Below are positions 6,416 to 7,803 of a stretch of DNA of 7,803 nt, one piece after another. Under the pieces are notes generated by a model that did not search any database, had not been told where the DNA came from, and saw nothing but the letters and a program-made list of their open reading frames with translations. Numbering within the stretch: position 1 is the first letter of the stretch; each line of letters opens with the position of its first letter. The stretch is from an uncultured Rubellimicrobium sp. (GTDB taxonomy: Bacteria > Pseudomonadota > Alphaproteobacteria > Rhodobacterales > Rhodobacteraceae), in the NCBI GenBank assembly GCA_902805995.1, contig CADCUU010000070.1:1-7803 (forward strand), written 5' to 3'. The position numbers and the translations under genes are program-made.

Positions 6416-7041
6416 GCGGCGTCCATGGCCGCCACGAACGCGCGGAAGCGGGTGACCGGGTCCTCGGCGCCCCAAAGCTCCGAGCCGAAGGCGAAGAAGT
6501 CGGAAACGGGAGCGAGGCTGCGGACCAGATCCTCGTCCAGCGCGCCTTCGGCGATGACGGGAACCTCGATCATCTCGGACCACCACTCGAAGAGTTCCCG
6601 CTCCGCCTGCCGGCCGTCGCCTAGCGGCGTGGCTCCGAGGGGGCCGAAGCTCACGTAGTCGGCGCCGAGTTCGCCCGCGGTCATGCCGTCGTGCCGGGAG
6701 GCCGCGCAGTACGCGCCCACGATGGCGTCGTCGCCCAGATCCTTGCGGACCTTGCGGACCGAGCGTGCAGCATCGAGCAGATGCACCCCATCAAGGCCGA
6801 GGCGCGAGACGAGCAGGACATGCCCCTCGATCACGAGGGGGATGTCGCGGGCATGAGCGATTTCGCGCAGCGCGTCGGCGGCGCGAGCGATGCGGTCCTC
6901 GTCCCGGGTGGAGAGCGCGAGCCGCAGGCAGGCCACGGGCGCCGTGTCGAGGCAGCGCGAGAGGAGGTCCGGATAGGTGGACAGCTCCAGCTCGGGCGGG
7001 GTCACAAGGGTGATCTGCGGCCTGTCGCGCGCGTCGGTCAT
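6412..7041 (-). CDS. Thiamine phosphate synthase (ThiE/TenI)-family protein lacking canonical active-site residues
   Basis: The 209-residue protein fits the TIM-barrel of thiamin phosphate synthase and TenI: an N-terminal ITLVTPP strand, LGLDGVHLL (81-89) and LGADYVSFGP (125-134). Most ThiE active-site positions are changed by hand alignment. The Q-x-R-x-K diphosphate motif reads C38-L-R-L-A42, the Asn-Asp pair before the GVH motif reads E72-G73, the acidic pair after GVH reads A91-A92, and the T-x-T-K loop reads T138-P-L-G141. A segment ASRHDGMTAGELGADYV (114-130) resembles a paralogous group I recall from alphaproteobacteria that is annotated thiE by fold. It may therefore not make thiamin phosphate; TenI-like or unknown chemistry is possible. 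The ATG has GGAGG 6 nt upstream. The gene is convergent with olsA (4-bp overlap) and divergent from trmJ across 116 bp. No thi genes are nearby. Fold call firm, function open. Confidence 0.85.
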   Translation of the reverse strand: MTDARDRPQITLVTPPELELSTYPDLLSRCLDTAPVACLRLALSTRDEDRIARAADALREIAHARDIPLVIEGHVLLVSRLGLDGVHLLDAARSVRKVRKDLGDDAIVGAYCAASRHDGMTAGELGADYVSFGPLGATPLGDGRQAERELFEWWSEMIEVPVIAEGALDEDLVRSLAPVSDFFAFGSELWGAEDPVTRFRAFVAAMDAA

Positions 7042-7047
7042 GGCGGT

Positions 7048-7052
7048 CCTCC
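7048..7052 (-). promoter_or_regulatory. Ribosome binding site of the ThiE-like gene
   Basis: GGAGG on the minus strand lies 6 nt before the ATG at 7041, the expected sequence and spacing, and confirms the start. Confidence 0.75.
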
Positions 7053-7083
7053 GGGATTTGGGCGCTTCTAGCCGGACAGGGCG

Positions 7084-7115
7084 GGTTTGGAAACGGGGCC
7101 GGTTTGGAAACGGGG
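7084..7115. repeat. Tandem 15-bp direct repeat in the divergent ThiE-like/trmJ promoter region
   Basis: GGTTTGGAAACGGGG occurs at 7084-7098 and again without mismatch at 7101-7115, a 17-bp period. Each copy contains the small dyad GTTT-GG-AAAC. The pair lies between the two divergent starts, about 43 bp from the ThiE-like ATG and 42 bp from the trmJ ATG. It could be a double operator site or a local duplication; sequence alone does not decide. Confidence 0.75.
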
Positions 7116-7121
7116 GGCCGC

Positions 7122-7150
7122 TTGCCCCCGGGGCGTGAGGCCCCTATCAC
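7122..7150 (+). promoter_or_regulatory. Candidate sigma-70 type promoter of trmJ, implying a leaderless mRNA
   Basis: TTGCCC (7122-7127) and TATCAC (7145-7150) are spaced by 17 bp, each matching four of six consensus bases. Initiation would be at 7157 or 7158, at the trmJ ATG itself. No Shine-Dalgarno is seen before that ATG, which fits a leaderless transcript. The spacer holds a GGGGC/GCCCC inverted repeat (7130-7144). Confidence 0.4.
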
Positions 7151-7157
7151 GCGCGCC

Positions 7158-7803
7158 ATGCAAGGACCCCTGGAACCCGCCTTCATCCTCGTGCGCCCGC
7201 AGATGGGCGAGAACATCGGCTCGGCCGCCCGCGCCATGTGGAACTTCGGCCTGAGCCGGATGCGGCTGGTCGATCCGCGGGACGGCTGGCCCAACACCCG
7301 TGCCGTGGCCATGGCGTCCGGGGCGGGCCGGGTGCTCGACAACGTGCAGGTCTATCCGGACCTGACGGCGTCCGTGGGGGACTGCTCCTACGTCTATGCG
7401 ACGACGGCCCGTCCGCGGGACCTGACGAAGACGGTCTTCTCCCCCGAGGAGGCGGCGCGCGACATGGCGCGGCGGATCGCGAACGGAGAACGGGTGGCCT
7501 GCCTGTTCGGGCCGGAGCGCACGGGCCTCGATAACGAGGACGTGGCGCGGGCGAACGCGATCATCACGGTGGACGTGAACCCGCTGTTCCCCTCGCTCAA
7601 CCTCGCCCAGTGCGTGCTCCTTGTCGGCTATGAATGGCGGCGCGCGACCCATGAGGCGGTGCCTGTCCGGCAGGAGATGGCGGGCACCGACTGGGCCAAT
7701 GCGCTGGAACTCGATCACCTCGCCCGGAACTACGAGGAGCGGCTGGAAGAGGCGGGCTACTTCTTCCCCGACCACACAGCCGAGTCGATGAAGCTGTCGC
7801 TGC
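7158..7803 (+). CDS. trmJ: tRNA (cytidine/uridine-32 2'-O)-methyltransferase TrmJ-type SPOUT enzyme, N-terminal part (3' end outside window)
   Basis: TrmJ methylates the ribose of tRNA nucleotide 32 using S-adenosylmethionine. The 215 codons visible show the SPOUT (TrmH/SpoU) domain: the N-terminal motif with RPQMGENIGSAARAMWNFGL (13-32), then the knot motifs LFGPERTGLDNED (116-128) and NPLFPSLNLAQ (141-151), the latter two forming the cofactor-binding trefoil knot. After residue about 160 a charged helical extension begins (DHLARNYEERLEEAGYFFP), as in TrmJ/LasT proteins but not in the shorter TrmL, which supports the TrmJ subgroup. The ATG at 7158 starts just before the conserved core and lacks a ribosome binding site, see the promoter entry. 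The frame is open to the window end with no stop. Family is certain; the exact target nucleotide is inferred from subgroup. Confidence 0.9.
   Translation, partial: MQGPLEPAFILVRPQMGENIGSAARAMWNFGLSRMRLVDPRDGWPNTRAVAMASGAGRVLDNVQVYPDLTASVGDCSYVYATTARPRDLTKTVFSPEEAARDMARRIANGERVACLFGPERTGLDNEDVARANAIITVDVNPLFPSLNLAQCVLLVGYEWRRATHEAVPVRQEMAGTDWANALELDHLARNYEERLEEAGYFFPDHTAESMKLSL

Noticed and set aside
5585..6586. 333-codon - strand open frame antisense to olsA
   Set aside because: The opposite strand encodes OlsA with all acyltransferase motifs; this frame is a low-complexity arginine/proline-rich shadow.

Overview
The window is GC-rich, densely packed chromosomal DNA from an alphaproteobacterium, most likely a member of the Rhodobacterales (Roseobacter/Rhodobacter type). 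This rests on the gene set rather than on any single marker: an obgE-proB-proA cluster, a ChpT-type histidine phosphotransferase (a family restricted to alphaproteobacteria) divergent from a small DUF3553 protein, an olsB-olsA ornithine-lipid operon, a degenerate ThiE-like protein and a TrmJ-type SPOUT methyltransferase.

Layout. Positions 1-2794 (+) hold the 3' end of obgE, then proB and proA, joined by short stop/start overlaps and almost certainly co-transcribed. ProB and ProA carry out the first two enzymatic steps of proline synthesis. Positions 2795-3128 are a non-coding gap with nothing convincing in it except weak inverted repeats. Positions 3129-3677 (-) encode a stand-alone HD hydrolase of the MESH1/SpoT type. 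Positions 3861-4496 (-) encode ChpT, and 4544-4738 (+) encode the DUF3553 protein, whose start lies only 47 bp from that of chpT. Positions 4845-6415 (+) hold olsB and olsA, translationally coupled, which make ornithine lipids from ornithine in two acylation steps. Positions 6412-7041 (-) encode a ThiE/TenI-fold protein that has lost most thiamin-phosphate-synthase active-site residues; it overlaps olsA tail to tail by 4 bp. Positions 7158-7803 (+) hold the 5' part of trmJ, cut by the window end and possibly transcribed without a leader.

Most of the window is ordinary housekeeping and lipid metabolism. I see no CRISPR array, insertion sequence, phage gene, tRNA or rRNA, and nothing that amounts to a new multi-gene system. 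The points most worth a second look are the ThiE-like protein without the catalytic residues, the MESH1-like alarmone hydrolase beside the CtrA-pathway gene chpT, the tiny DUF3553 gene sharing a start region with chpT, the probable leaderless trmJ with a tandem 15-bp repeat upstream, and a change of strand composition from C-rich to G-rich across the window.
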